From: JAFMDF01 sp965277445
Lineage (GTDB): Bacteria > Bacteroidota > Bacteroidia > Chitinophagales > Saprospiraceae
NCBI GenBank assembly: GCA_965277445.1
Contig: CBDICY010000013.1
Coordinates: 310,001 to 374,000, forward strand
DNA: 64,000 nt
Direction: 5' to 3'
Below the pieces are notes generated by a model. It was not told the DNA's origin. It was given only the letters and a program-made list of their open reading frames with translations, and did not search any database. Shown here piece by piece: positions 8,197 to 16,676 of the stretch (its first letter is position 1; each line of letters begins with the position of its first letter). A program made the position numbers and the translations under genes.

Positions 8197-8598
8197 TTAC
8201 TTTTTCTCTGGCTTCGTCGCCAAAATAGCTTTCATTTTTAAGCCGTTGGCAATAGACATCATTTCTACTACTCGGTCGAAAGGAACACCTATTTCGGCAA
8301 CAATAGTTAAAGTAGCCCCTGCTTCGTTCCCCATACTACGCTTCGTTCGACTAATTGCTCCTTTTAAAGCTCTTTTTGGTGTTGACTTTCCATTGACGGT
8401 ATATTTACCATTGGCCTCTGCGGTCACCACAATATTAGTTGGGGCCATAGTTTGTGAATCAGAGACAGGCAAATCAAATTGATCGAATTTGACCAAAGAG
8501 GAAGTCAACATAAAAAATATCAGTAACAGAAAGATAATATCCGTCAAAGAAGACATACTAAATTCTGCACTTACTTTAGATCTCTTTTTTAAACCCAT
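8197..8598 (-). CDS. exbD: ExbD/TolR family biopolymer transport protein (first copy)
   Basis: 133 residues with the same layout as its downstream paralogue: a basic N-terminus, a single membrane helix around SLTDIIFLLLIFFML including the conserved Asp, and a periplasmic domain (NIVVTAEANGKYTVNGKSTP). It works with ExbB as the proton channel that energises TonB. It starts 77 bp after the exbB stop. Tandem exbD genes next to one exbB and one tonB are common in Bacteroidota. Confidence 0.92.
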   Translation of the reverse strand: MGLKKRSKVSAEFSMSSLTDIIFLLLIFFMLTSSLVKFDQFDLPVSDSQTMAPTNIVVTAEANGKYTVNGKSTPKRALKGAISRTKRSMGNEAGATLTIVAEIGVPFDRVVEMMSIANGLKMKAILATKPEKK

Positions 8599-8608
8599 TT
8601 TTTTAATT

Positions 8609-8674
8609 ATGAGTTATAAATGATGAATTATGAGTGAATCCAAATAGATCACTCACAATTTATAATTCATAACT
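8609..8674. repeat. ATGAGTTATAAATGATG-word hairpin between exbB and exbD
   Basis: The left arm (8609-8637) and right arm (8649-8674) are near reverse complements (GAGTTATAAATGATGAATTA against the TAATTCATAACT-type arm) around an 11-nt loop. It begins two bases after the exbB stop codon and ends before the first exbD start. Confidence 0.6.
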
Positions 8675-8675
8675 A

Positions 8676-9356
8676 TTAAGCAGAAGGTTCTTGCAATAAA
8701 TCCATAAATTCTACGGTGGTTCTTTCCATTTGGAAAACTACTTTTTCTACATTGGCTACTAAAATGTTATAGCCGACAAAAGCTAAAATACCAATTAGTA
8801 GGCCAGCTGCCGTAGTAATTAAGGCTTGGTAAATACCACCTGCTAAAACATCAGGCGTCACATTTTGCTGAGTGGCCATTTCTCGGAAGGCCAAAATCAT
8901 ACCTGTTACCGTACCAAAGAAACCAATCATCGGTGCTGCACCTGCGATACTGGCGAGGGTAGAGAGATTTTTTTCTAAACGGAAGACCTCTAAATTACCT
9001 ACGTTTTCGATAGCGGTATCAATATCTCTAAGCGGTTTTCCAATTCGCATCAACCCTTTTTCAATCATTCTAGCAACGGGCGAATCCGTCGTTTGGCATA
9101 AGGCTTTGGCGCCGTGGATATTACCTGCTTGCACATTCGCGCGAATATTATTCATAAAGCCTTGGTCAATCTTACCTGCTTTATTGATCGTCCAATAACG
9201 TTCTAAGAAAATATATACAGCTATAAAAGATAAGAATACTAAAATACCGACAATCGCTACACTTAGGAAACCTCCTTGGAAGATTAAATCGAAAAAACTT
9301 TGCGTACCGACTTCTCCTTCCATATCAACTGTCTGCAAAAATAGAGGCTGAAACAT
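8676..9356 (-). CDS. exbB: MotA/TolQ/ExbB proton channel family protein
   Basis: 226 residues with three membrane helices: about 29-55 (GFLSVAIVGILVFLSFIAVY), about 138-160 (SIAGAAPMIGFFGTVTGMIL) and about 175-200 (QALITTAAGLLIGILAFVGY). The conserved APMIGFFGTVTGM and TTAAGLLIG motifs line the proton pathway in ExbB/TolQ. It is the first gene of the energising operon with two exbD copies and tonB. The 546-bp upstream gap contains direct words of GTGATTGGTAAC (9400-9425) but no clear TAnnTTTG box on the minus strand. Confidence 0.92.
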   Translation of the reverse strand: MFQPLFLQTVDMEGEVGTQSFFDLIFQGGFLSVAIVGILVFLSFIAVYIFLERYWTINKAGKIDQGFMNNIRANVQAGNIHGAKALCQTTDSPVARMIEKGLMRIGKPLRDIDTAIENVGNLEVFRLEKNLSTLASIAGAAPMIGFFGTVTGMILAFREMATQQNVTPDVLAGGIYQALITTAAGLLIGILAFVGYNILVANVEKVVFQMERTTVEFMDLLQEPSA

Positions 9357-9820
9357 GTTATAACTTTTTTTAGTTGGGTTAGTGAATTTAGTGATGAGTG
9401 ATTGGTAACTAGTGATTGGTTACGAACGCTATAGAATCGTAAACGCAATTCACCGAGGATGTTTCAATCACGTATGATTACTTTTATTCACTTTAGTTTG
9501 TAAAATGGATGAACTATAAAACTACTCTGAGTTTTAATAAACGCAAGAAAAAACGACAAATTATATAGGAAGGAAAGAAAGGGTAGAAATTTAATGGTTT
9601 ATTAAAGGCTTATGGGGGAATTGTTAAAGCATTTAGTAAAGCCGTTAACAACATAAGCAGCAAACAATTTCAACAATCAAACAGTTTTCCTTTTGATAAT
9701 TAGTAGTTTTCTCTTAAAAGTTGCTAAAGTTAAACAGTTTTTGAAATTATTGTAATAAACTGGCATAAAATTCTATTTCTTTAGTAGAAAAAGTAGACTT
9801 TTGCGAATATTCGCTAAACG

Positions 9821-9896
9821 AGGTATCAGGTATCAGGTGTCAGGTGATAGGTTTTTCAAGCCTTACCTAACACCTGACACCTGATACCTGATACCT
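9821..9896. repeat. Near-perfect 32-bp inverted repeat directly upstream of the thiolase start
   Basis: The arms 9821-9852 and 9865-9896 are complementary at 31 of 32 positions with a 12-nt loop. Each arm is made of GGTATCA and GGTGTCA words. It ends 7 bp before the thiolase ATG. A separate 12-bp palindrome GCGAATATTCGC lies at 9803-9814. The rest of the 9357-9820 gap shows nothing recognisable except GTGATTGGTAAC words near 9400-9425. Confidence 0.75.
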
Positions 9897-9903
9897 TAAA
9901 ATC

Positions 9904-11091
9904 ATGGCAAAAAAAGAAGTTTATATCGTTTCCGCAGTTCGTACTCCACTAGGTAGTTTCGGTGGAATGTTCGCCAATATTCCTGCAACCACGTTGGGGG
10001 CAGCCGCTATCAAAGGAGCTTTAGAAAAAGCTAATGTAGACCCTAAAAAAGTCAAAGAGGTGTTTATGGGCAACGTTTGTTCCGCTAATTTAGGGCAAGC
10101 ACCTGCCAGACAATCCGCTTTAGCAGCAGGAATACCTAATACCGTACCTTGTACGACGGTCAATAAAGTATGCTCTTCGGGAGCAAAATCAATTATGTTT
10201 GCGGCCCAAAGTATTTTACTAGGACAAGGTGATATAATTGTAGCGGGTGGTATGGAAAATATGTCTGCCGTTCCTTATTATGTACCCAAAGCGAGATACG
10301 GCTATAAATATGGCAATGCAGAATTAGTAGACGGTTTGCATAAAGATGGTCTATTTGATCCTTACGATGAAATTGCCATGGGGGTATTTGCGGATAAAAC
10401 CGCTACCAAATATAAAATCTCTAGAGAAGACCAAGATGCGTATGCGATTCGGTCTTATAAAAACTCTGCAGCCGCAACGGATAGTGGCATTTTTGCCAAT
10501 GAAATAGTTGGCGTTTCTGTTCCTCAAAGACGAGGCGAACCGCTTTTGATTACTGAAGATGAAGAATACAAAAGAGTGAAATTCGAGAAAATACCACAAT
10601 TACGTGCAGCTTTCTCTAAAGGTGGAACGGTAACGGCTGCCAATGCTTCAACCATCAATGACGGTGCCTCTGCCTTAATTTTAGCAAGTGCAGCGGCAGT
10701 CAAAAGATATAACTTGCAACCAATCGCTAAGATTTTAGCCTTTGCTGATGCAGCACAAGCGCCTGCATGGTTTACCACAGCACCGACTAAGGCCGCACCA
10801 AAAGCCTTAAAGAAAGCAAAAATGACGATGACAGATGTGGATTATTTTGAAGTCAACGAAGCTTTCTCCGTTGTGCCATTAGCCTTTAATCAAGTCTTAG
10901 ACGTGTCAATTGATAAAGTAAATGTGCATGGAGGAGCAGTTTCTTTAGGACACCCACTTGGTGCTTCAGGTGCTAGAATTGTGACGACTTTGACGAATGT
11001 CTTGCAAGCGAAGGATGCGACTATTGGTTGTGCGGCTATTTGTAATGGTGGTGGTGGTGCTAGCTCGATTGTGATTGAGCGAGTATCATAA
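9904..11091 (+). CDS. Acetyl-CoA C-acyltransferase (thiolase)
   Basis: 395 residues, full length for thiolase II. The nucleophilic Cys90 is in NKVCSSGAKS, NEAFS is near residue 320, His350 is in GGAVSLGHPLGASGARI, and the second catalytic Cys380 is in CNGGGGASS. The reaction is condensation of two acetyl-CoA to acetoacetyl-CoA, or thiolysis of 3-ketoacyl-CoA. The biosynthetic/degradative acetoacetyl-CoA thiolase type is most likely from the length and motifs. It is cytosolic, transcribed alone, and preceded by a long hairpin 7 bp before the ATG that could affect ribosome access. A short hairpin (TTCTTAT/ATAAGAA near 11102-11119) follows the stop. Confidence 0.93.
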   Translation: MAKKEVYIVSAVRTPLGSFGGMFANIPATTLGAAAIKGALEKANVDPKKVKEVFMGNVCSANLGQAPARQSALAAGIPNTVPCTTVNKVCSSGAKSIMFAAQSILLGQGDIIVAGGMENMSAVPYYVPKARYGYKYGNAELVDGLHKDGLFDPYDEIAMGVFADKTATKYKISREDQDAYAIRSYKNSAAATDSGIFANEIVGVSVPQRRGEPLLITEDEEYKRVKFEKIPQLRAAFSKGGTVTAANASTINDGASALILASAAAVKRYNLQPIAKILAFADAAQAPAWFTTAPTKAAPKALKKAKMTMTDVDYFEVNEAFSVVPLAFNQVLDVSIDKVNVHGGAVSLGHPLGASGARIVTTLTNVLQAKDATIGCAAICNGGGGASSIVIERVS

Positions 11092-11206
11092 GTAAGGACT
11101 ATTCTTATTTTCATAAGAAAACCTTTTATCATAAGCCAACAATTAATAGGATTGGATTAATTTTAATTACCTTTGGGGCGCATTTTGAAGCGAAAAAACA
11201 GATAAA

Positions 11207-12004
11207 ATGGAAGGTGATTATAAAGGGCTTAAGGAAGCAGCTTCTAAAAATTTCCTCAATATTTGGAATGAATTTACTCCAATCCAGTCCAATGTAGATA
11301 TAGACAAAATAATTGAGCAAATAAAGATTTATGAACAGATACAATCCGATGATCAGCGAGCTATAGTACTATTTTCTTCAAAGGATTTTAAAATACATTA
11401 TTGGGGAGGTAATTTTGAGGGATTATTTGGCTATAAAAGGAAAGACTATAATCTCTGGAATGTTCAACTTTATTTTAAAGCTATTGTTTGGGAGCATATT
11501 GATTTTCCATTAAAGGTGATAAGATGGGGAAAAAAGGTCGATCAATTGTATCCTAATAGTGAACTTAAGCACAAGGAATCCTATTATTGTGGATTAAAAT
11601 TAAGGAGTAAAACAGGTCGAATTGTAAAAATATTTCTTCGGCAGACTTTTATTGCTTTTGAAAAAAATAGACACTTTTTATCCTTAGTTTTCATTGAAGA
11701 TGTACAACATTTGATGAAAGCTGATTTTTATTGGTGCATCCATCGGAATACAAAAAGTAGTATACCTTCTAGTCATTTTTTTCGTTCTAAAGGGGCTAAA
11801 AAAGAATATTCAGATATCATAACTAAAAGAGAAAAGGAAGTACTTCAACTAATTAGTACAGGAAAAAACACCAAAGAAATTGCAGAAATATTACACCTTA
11901 GTGCTGCTACAGTTGAGACGCATCGAAAGAATATGTTGGCTCGTTCAGGAGCAAAAGATACAACCGCTTTAATTCATTTATGCAGGCTCTGTAAGGCTAT
12001 TTGA
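11207..12004 (+). CDS. LuxR-family regulator with PAS-like N-terminal domain
   Basis: 265 residues. The C-terminal 65 residues form a GerE/LuxR helix-turn-helix: LTKREKEVLQLISTGKNTKE is followed by IAEILHLSAATVETHRKNML. Residues about 40-165 look PAS-like (DDQRAIVLFSSKDFKIHYWG, then GLFGYKRKDYNLW), so the protein may sense a small ligand or redox state. There is no phosphoacceptor receiver domain. The gene lies between the thiolase and a metallo-hydrolase with short gaps (28 bp to the latter), so it may be cotranscribed with the hydrolase. The target genes are unknown. Confidence 0.8.
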   Translation: MEGDYKGLKEAASKNFLNIWNEFTPIQSNVDIDKIIEQIKIYEQIQSDDQRAIVLFSSKDFKIHYWGGNFEGLFGYKRKDYNLWNVQLYFKAIVWEHIDFPLKVIRWGKKVDQLYPNSELKHKESYYCGLKLRSKTGRIVKIFLRQTFIAFEKNRHFLSLVFIEDVQHLMKADFYWCIHRNTKSSIPSSHFFRSKGAKKEYSDIITKREKEVLQLISTGKNTKEIAEILHLSAATVETHRKNMLARSGAKDTTALIHLCRLCKAI

Positions 12005-12032
12005 TTTTTCGATTGTACTGTTTTCCAACTTT

Positions 12033-12857
12033 ATGCAAATAACCAATCCATTCCATCATAGACCCGTCCAAGGTTTCCAATTCGGTTCTTCGCCTTTCGG
12101 CAAACCTAAAATGTATGTCTATTCCTATTTTGTAGATGGCTTATTAATCGACACAGGCCATAGCAATGCGCGAAAAATGATAATGTCCCATTTAACAAAA
12201 CTACCAATTGAACAACTTTTTATTACCCACCACCACGAAGACCATAATGGAAATTTGAAGCCTCTGCAAAATCATTTTAATGTACCCGCTTACGCCTATA
12301 CTAAATGTGCGGAGATCATGAAAAGTCCACCCAGAATATCCTTTAGCCAATGGTTGACTTGGGGGAATACCGACGCCAATCAAAACATTATTCCCATTAA
12401 TAAAGAAATTAAGACGAATAGATACACCTTTCAACTAATTCCAATTCCTGGGCATGCGAGGGATATGGTCGCTTTATTTGAACCAAACGAAGGTTGGTTG
12501 TTTTCTGCGGATTTATATATTTATGATTATATCAAATTTTGCCTTCGAGCAGAAAGCATCGCTCAACAAATAAGCTCTCTCAAAACAGCCTTGACATTAG
12601 ATTTTGAGGTATTATTTTGTAGCCATAACCCCAAAATGAAAAATGGAAAAATTCATCTACAACGAAAACTAGACTTTTTAGAAAACTTTTACCAAACCGT
12701 TGTTGATTGGCATACGCAAGGATATGCACCTAAACAGATTCGAGATAAAATGAACTTACCAAAGCAATATGGGATGCGTTTTATTTCTGGTGGTGGGTTG
12801 TCTTCCTTAAATATGGTGAAATCTGTTATTCGTGATGAGCAAGCAAAAAAGTCCTAG
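12033..12857 (+). CDS. Metallo-beta-lactamase-fold hydrolase
   Basis: 274 residues. The signature THHHEDHNGN (His66, His67/68, Asp70, His71 region) gives the di-metal site, followed by PIPGHARDMVALF and SADLYIYD as the later His and Asp ligands and a C-terminal SHNPK. This is the general MBL hydrolase layout shared by glyoxalase II-like and lactonase-like enzymes; the substrate is unassigned. The C-terminus has a small helical winged-helix-like extension (YAPKQIRDKMNLPKQYGMRF), as in LACTB2-type proteins. It starts 28 bp after the LuxR-family gene. Confidence 0.85.
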   Translation: MQITNPFHHRPVQGFQFGSSPFGKPKMYVYSYFVDGLLIDTGHSNARKMIMSHLTKLPIEQLFITHHHEDHNGNLKPLQNHFNVPAYAYTKCAEIMKSPPRISFSQWLTWGNTDANQNIIPINKEIKTNRYTFQLIPIPGHARDMVALFEPNEGWLFSADLYIYDYIKFCLRAESIAQQISSLKTALTLDFEVLFCSHNPKMKNGKIHLQRKLDFLENFYQTVVDWHTQGYAPKQIRDKMNLPKQYGMRFISGGGLSSLNMVKSVIRDEQAKKS

Positions 12858-13059
12858 AGGACTATTTTGGGAAGTGAACCGCTTGCGGATGGGATGGAAA
12901 AGAAACAGGGCTTTAACTTCCTATTAATTAATTCCAAAAGCTGGTTATTCTGCCAGACTTTATAGATTATTGTACTTTAAATAGGGTAGAAATTCATTAG
13001 GGTTTAAGAAATAAACGGTGTTTTTTACACCTAATCCTGAAAGGATTGAATTAGAATAG

Positions 13060-13222
13060 GGGGCTGTATCAAAACATTCGGCAAATATTTTTTAGCCGAA
13101 TAATATTTCAAAATCCTCCCCCTACCCCCCCTGCATCCAAAGGGGGAAAAGTTCTGTGCAATCCGAAAAATCAGAACTTTTAATGGTGATTTTTTTCAAA
13201 ACAGGTCTTTTGATACAGTCCC
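13060..13222. mobile_element. Putative 163-bp MITE with 15-bp terminal inverted repeats
   Basis: The left end GGGGCTGTATCAAAA and the right end TTTTGATACAGTCCC are inverted repeats matching at 14 of 15 positions. Inside are an ATTCGGC/GCCGAAT stem, a C-rich/G-rich stretch and an AAGTTCTG/CAGAACTT stem, with no ORF. Size, ends and lack of coding fit a miniature inverted-repeat transposable element mobilised in trans. No element with the same ends is in the window. Confidence 0.5.
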
Positions 13223-13246
13223 AATCTAATAGATTCTTTAATTTCC

Positions 13247-13379
13247 CAACTCTGGAAGAGTTGAACATGAATACAGTAAGTAAATTAACGTTCAATCCCT
13301 TCAGGATTGGGAAACTGGATAATTTTATCTGCCACCGCATTACATACGGTGTTATTCATGTTCAATTCCTTCAGAATTG
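13247..13379. repeat. CAAYTC...GARTTG repeat cluster
   Basis: A 26-bp unit at 13247-13272 recurs inverted at 13354-13379 with four differences; two of these swap a C-G pair for a T-A pair within the CAACTC/GAGTTG (CAATTC/GAATTG) stem. Between them lie CAATCC/GGATTG (about 13292-13308) and CACCG/CGGTG hairpins. A related AATCCTGAAAGGATT word lies near 13033. With the MITE this fills the 12858-13418 gap. Confidence 0.5.
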
Positions 13380-13418
13380 CTTACAATAAAAAACATCGTT
13401 CAACTACAATTTATCAAC

Positions 13419-13880
13419 ATGACATTTTTAAAAACAGTATTTTTTAGTATTCCATTATTTATCACTTTCCTCACAACTCAATCACTTCATGCCCAAAACG
13501 GCACCATCCATTTAACTGTCCAAAATATTCAAAAAGCAGAAGGAAAAGTAATGATAGCCGTCTTTAAAGGCGAAGAGAATTTCTTAGAAGATGGCAAGGC
13601 TATCGCCGCAAAAATAGCGTTGGTAGAAAAAACAGGAGCAATATCGGCGACTTTTCCTAATTTGCCCATTGGAGACGATTATTCTATCGCAGTTTATCAC
13701 GATGTCAACGGGAATGAAAAGTTGAACACTAACTTATTCGGCGTACCCACCGAGCCTTATGGCTTTTCCAATAATGCTCGAAGTAAGTGGGGGGCACCCA
13801 AATATGATATTGCTAGATTTGAACTGAACCAATCTCCAAAAAACATGGTTATTCAGGTGAAGAAATGGAGTAAGCAATAA
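13419..13880 (+). CDS. DUF2141 family exported protein
   Basis: The start at 13419 is chosen because it gives a clean signal peptide (MTFLKTVFFSIPLFITFLTT, cleavage after LHA) and avoids coding through the upstream repeat; an earlier ATG at 13377 exists. The mature part (about 125 residues) has DUF2141 landmarks: IHLTVQNIQKAEGKVMIAVF at the start, YSIAVYHDVNGNEKLNTNLF in the middle and EPYGFSNNAR after it. The predicted fold is a beta-sandwich in the periplasm or at the surface; the function of the family is unknown. It is monocistronic. Confidence 0.85.
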   Translation: MTFLKTVFFSIPLFITFLTTQSLHAQNGTIHLTVQNIQKAEGKVMIAVFKGEENFLEDGKAIAAKIALVEKTGAISATFPNLPIGDDYSIAVYHDVNGNEKLNTNLFGVPTEPYGFSNNARSKWGAPKYDIARFELNQSPKNMVIQVKKWSKQ

Positions 13881-13911
13881 ATTCGTAGGCAGTAAAATTC
13901 CGTAATCTTGA

Positions 13912-14008
13912 TTCCTCAATGCCTTTAAACCTTGTTACCCTTAAACCTCGTTACCTTTAAACCTCATGAACGCATTACCTTCATCACCCTATAAACTCAT
14001 TACCTTAC
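13912..14008. repeat. Single-armed CTTTAAACC / CGTTACC word array
   Basis: Words such as CCTTTAAACCT, CTTGTTACC, CTCGTTACC and CATTACCTT repeat in tandem up to 5 bp before the LytTR regulator start. No inverse arm is present. It resembles one arm of the hairpins seen elsewhere in the window. Confidence 0.45.
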
Positions 14009-14012
14009 ACAC

Positions 14013-14774
14013 ATGAAAGTATTAATCATAGAAGATGAAAAACCAGCTGCCAAACGATTAACTAAAATGGTGCAACAATATCGGCCCGATTGTGAAATTG
14101 TAGGTGTTTTAGATAGTGTAGAAGGAGCGGTGGAATGGCTGGAAACCTACAAAAAACCAGACCTGATTTTTATGGATGTACAATTGGCAGATGGGGTTAG
14201 CTTTGAGATTTTTGGACAAACAGAAGTGACTTCTCCCATTGTTTTTACAACGGCTTATGATGAGTATGCACTACAAGCTTTTAAGGTCAATAGTTTAGAC
14301 TATTTATTGAAGCCAATTGATCCAGAAGATTTAGAAAAGGCACTTTGTCAATATGACAAATATCATCAAACTAAAAGTAAAGATGTAGATAATTCTGCGA
14401 TCCAAAAGTTATTGAATACGCTTACCAAAAAAGAGTATAAAGAACGATTTTTAGTAAAGATTGGACAGCAATTGACTTATTTAAAAGTAGTTGACATTGC
14501 TTATTTTTATTCGGATGAAGGCTTAATTTTTGCTTGCCAAGCAAATGGGAAACGCCATAATTTAGATTATACCTTAGACCAATTAGCAGAGGTCTTAAAT
14601 CCAGATGATTTTTTTAGAATCAATCGAAAAATTATTACCAACCTCAACTCCATCAAAAAAATTCATACCTATTTTAATAGTCGCCTAAAACTAGAATTAG
14701 CCCCTACTACCGCTTTAGAAACCATCGTAAGCCGAGATAGAGTAAGCGATTTTAAGAAGTGGTTAGATAAATAG
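14013..14774 (+). CDS. LytTR family response regulator
   Basis: 253 residues. The N-terminal receiver (1-120) contains EDE near residues 7-9, the phosphoacceptor Asp55 in LIFMDVQLADG, and Lys near 105 in YLLKPID. The C-terminal LytTR DNA-binding domain (about 150-250) contains FLVKIGQQLTYLKVVDIAYF and FFRINRKIITNLNSIKKI. The usual LytS-type histidine kinase partner is not adjacent, so the cognate kinase is elsewhere. The gene is preceded by a word-repeat array and followed by a GTTGCGAGTTACGAG repeat. Confidence 0.92.
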   Translation: MKVLIIEDEKPAAKRLTKMVQQYRPDCEIVGVLDSVEGAVEWLETYKKPDLIFMDVQLADGVSFEIFGQTEVTSPIVFTTAYDEYALQAFKVNSLDYLLKPIDPEDLEKALCQYDKYHQTKSKDVDNSAIQKLLNTLTKKEYKERFLVKIGQQLTYLKVVDIAYFYSDEGLIFACQANGKRHNLDYTLDQLAEVLNPDDFFRINRKIITNLNSIKKIHTYFNSRLKLELAPTTALETIVSRDRVSDFKKWLDK

Positions 14775-14778
14775 GGTG

Positions 14779-14987
14779 GGTTGCGAGTTACGAGTTGCGA
14801 GTTAAGGAATAGGAGTTTTTTGTAATTTTATAATGATAAACAACATAAAAAATCATAAAAATCAGCGAAATCAGCGTCGAAAATTATAGGTCACTAAAAC
14901 TTCGGGTATGGTTTTTAGTATTGAGAAAGTTTCACCAAAATATTAGGTAATTAATCGTATCTAACCCGCATCCTGTAACTCGCAACT
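14779..14987. repeat. GTTGCGAGTTACGAG repeat pair flanking the intergenic gap
   Basis: GGTTGCGAGTTACGAGTTGC follows the LytTR gene, and an inverse CTGTAACTCGCAACT precedes the next gene by a few bases. Arms of about 14 bp are complementary but separated by about 160 bp, so the intergenic segment is bounded by inverted words. The sequence between shows nothing recognisable. Confidence 0.45.
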
Positions 14988-14990
14988 ATT

Positions 14991-15845
14991 ATGCTCTCAG
15001 TAAAATTAGTCAAAGAAGTCCTCAGAGAAGTCAAAGGTGCACCAAGACATGCCTATAAGGTCACTCAAGGAAGACTGAAAAATGGGGTCTATCCACATCA
15101 GAAATACACCTTTGGCAAACACCGCAAGCAATATTTATGTTGGTTTGAGCCAGCAAAATCGACCAAAAACCATATTATTATCTTTTATCATGGCGGCGGT
15201 TGGACATTTGGCAAACCAGAAACTTTTAGCGATCGAGCTAAATTATTTGCCGAAGCAGGTTACCAAGTCATTATGCCAGCCCATCGAAAATTACCGTTTA
15301 ATAGTTACCCAGAGATTCGAGAAGATTTGATCTTGACTTTGAAAAAGGTGTATGCAATTATGGAGGAGGAGGGAATCTTGCATAAAAAAATTATCTTGGG
15401 AGGGATGTCCTCTGGAGGGAATTTAGCCGCTTTACTATTATTAGACCACAGTCTTTTGCAAAACACGGGATTTACATCGAATCAATTTGCTAGTGCTTTT
15501 CTCTGCGGTGCGCCTGTCAATTTAGCAGGTATGACGGATTCTTTTTTGTTGACCAGTTATGCAGGTAAAAAAGAGCATGCTACTTTTAAGAATGCCTCCC
15601 CTATTAACCACATACCTACTTCTTTTTCTAAACAATTACTCTTGGTTCATGGAACAAATGATGGGTTAGTCAATTACCAAAGTACGGTTGAATTTGTAAC
15701 GCAATTAACTAAAGTCAGTACCAAACCTATAGATTTTTATACCATTCCAAATGGCTCCCATTTAAAAGCTGTGAGTTGGGCTTATGAAGATAATGAGGTT
15801 AGGCGGAAAATTTTGGATTGGTTAGAAAAGCAAGAAAAGCAATGA
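14991..15845 (+). CDS. Alpha/beta hydrolase, acetyl-esterase (HSL) type
   Basis: 284 residues. FYHGGGWTFG (His67) is the oxyanion HGGG motif of the hormone-sensitive-lipase family. GMSSGGNLAA puts Ser140 as nucleophile, VHGTNDGLVN carries the acid, and PNGSHLKAV the catalytic His. There is no signal peptide. Predicted role: a cytosolic carboxylesterase on short-chain acyl esters; the physiological substrate is unknown. It is monocistronic, and its start lies within a few bases of an inverted word repeat. Confidence 0.86.
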   Translation: MLSVKLVKEVLREVKGAPRHAYKVTQGRLKNGVYPHQKYTFGKHRKQYLCWFEPAKSTKNHIIIFYHGGGWTFGKPETFSDRAKLFAEAGYQVIMPAHRKLPFNSYPEIREDLILTLKKVYAIMEEEGILHKKIILGGMSSGGNLAALLLLDHSLLQNTGFTSNQFASAFLCGAPVNLAGMTDSFLLTSYAGKKEHATFKNASPINHIPTSFSKQLLLVHGTNDGLVNYQSTVEFVTQLTKVSTKPIDFYTIPNGSHLKAVSWAYEDNEVRRKILDWLEKQEKQ

Positions 15846-15933
15846 ATTGAGACTATTCAGTTAACTTTGTTTGTACGAAATTCTAGGTTTGGAAACTAAA
15901 GGCTTAACTGCCTACTGCGACTGTTTACTGCCA

Positions 15934-16554
15934 TTAATTCCCAATCTCTTCCTCCACAAAACTTGCCCACTTTTCCAAATTCTGTTGATTTTTCTCTGCA
16001 AAAGCACGACTTCTTTCTGCGGGGATACCAAAATCAGTTTCCATTTTTTTAAAAACAGAATTGGCAATAACTGGATTAGACAAAGCCTTCGCTGCATTTT
16101 CTGCATTGATAATTTTACTAGCATCAATGCCTAATTCTTCAAAAGTACTTTTGACAGATTTGTAGGTTTTATACGACTCCGTAATCGTAGACAACCAATC
16201 CGAAGAGGGGCTTTCTTCGACTGCTCGCCCATATTTGTTTTTTAAGTAATTTTCCTCATCCTTCGCCACTTTTAAGCTATTCCAGTTAAACCCTACGTCT
16301 TCTCCTGCCGCTTTTGCATTCGCTCGATTTTCTGCAAAATAATTGGCTAACGCTTTTAATTCTTTAGAGCGTTCTTTTTTGCGAATCGCTGCCTTTTTAG
16401 AGACTTCTTCTGCACTAGTAATTTCGGTATGTTCTACGGTTTCTACGGCGTGAATGCCTTGATTTTGTAATAAAACAAGGGCTAAGAGGCCAAGTGCAAC
16501 GGAAAGTAGAAACCATTCAAATTTAGAGAGGATTTTTTTTTCTTGTTCGGGCAT
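15934..16554 (-). CDS. Hypothetical single-pass membrane protein
   Basis: 206 residues, not recognised. Residues about 13-31 (FLLSVALGLLALVLLQ) form one membrane helix near the N-terminus, so most of the chain is probably outside the cytoplasm. The remainder is helical and charged (TSAEEVSKKAAIRKKERSKE, NKYGRAVEESPSSDWLSTIT) with no catalytic motif. It is flanked by convergent genes and transcribed alone. Words CTGCCTACTGCGACTG lie just after its stop. No function is assigned. Confidence 0.6.
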   Translation of the reverse strand: MPEQEKKILSKFEWFLLSVALGLLALVLLQNQGIHAVETVEHTEITSAEEVSKKAAIRKKERSKELKALANYFAENRANAKAAGEDVGFNWNSLKVAKDEENYLKNKYGRAVEESPSSDWLSTITESYKTYKSVKSTFEELGIDASKIINAENAAKALSNPVIANSVFKKMETDFGIPAERSRAFAEKNQQNLEKWASFVEEEIGN

Positions 16555-16676
16555 GATGGATTTAAATTGCTTGAATAAATGAAATTATATTGTTTGGTGA
16601 ATTGGAACTTTTATCGAAAAATTTGTATTTTTAAGAAATAAACAGTTTACTAAAATCCTAGCTATTCAAAAAATAT

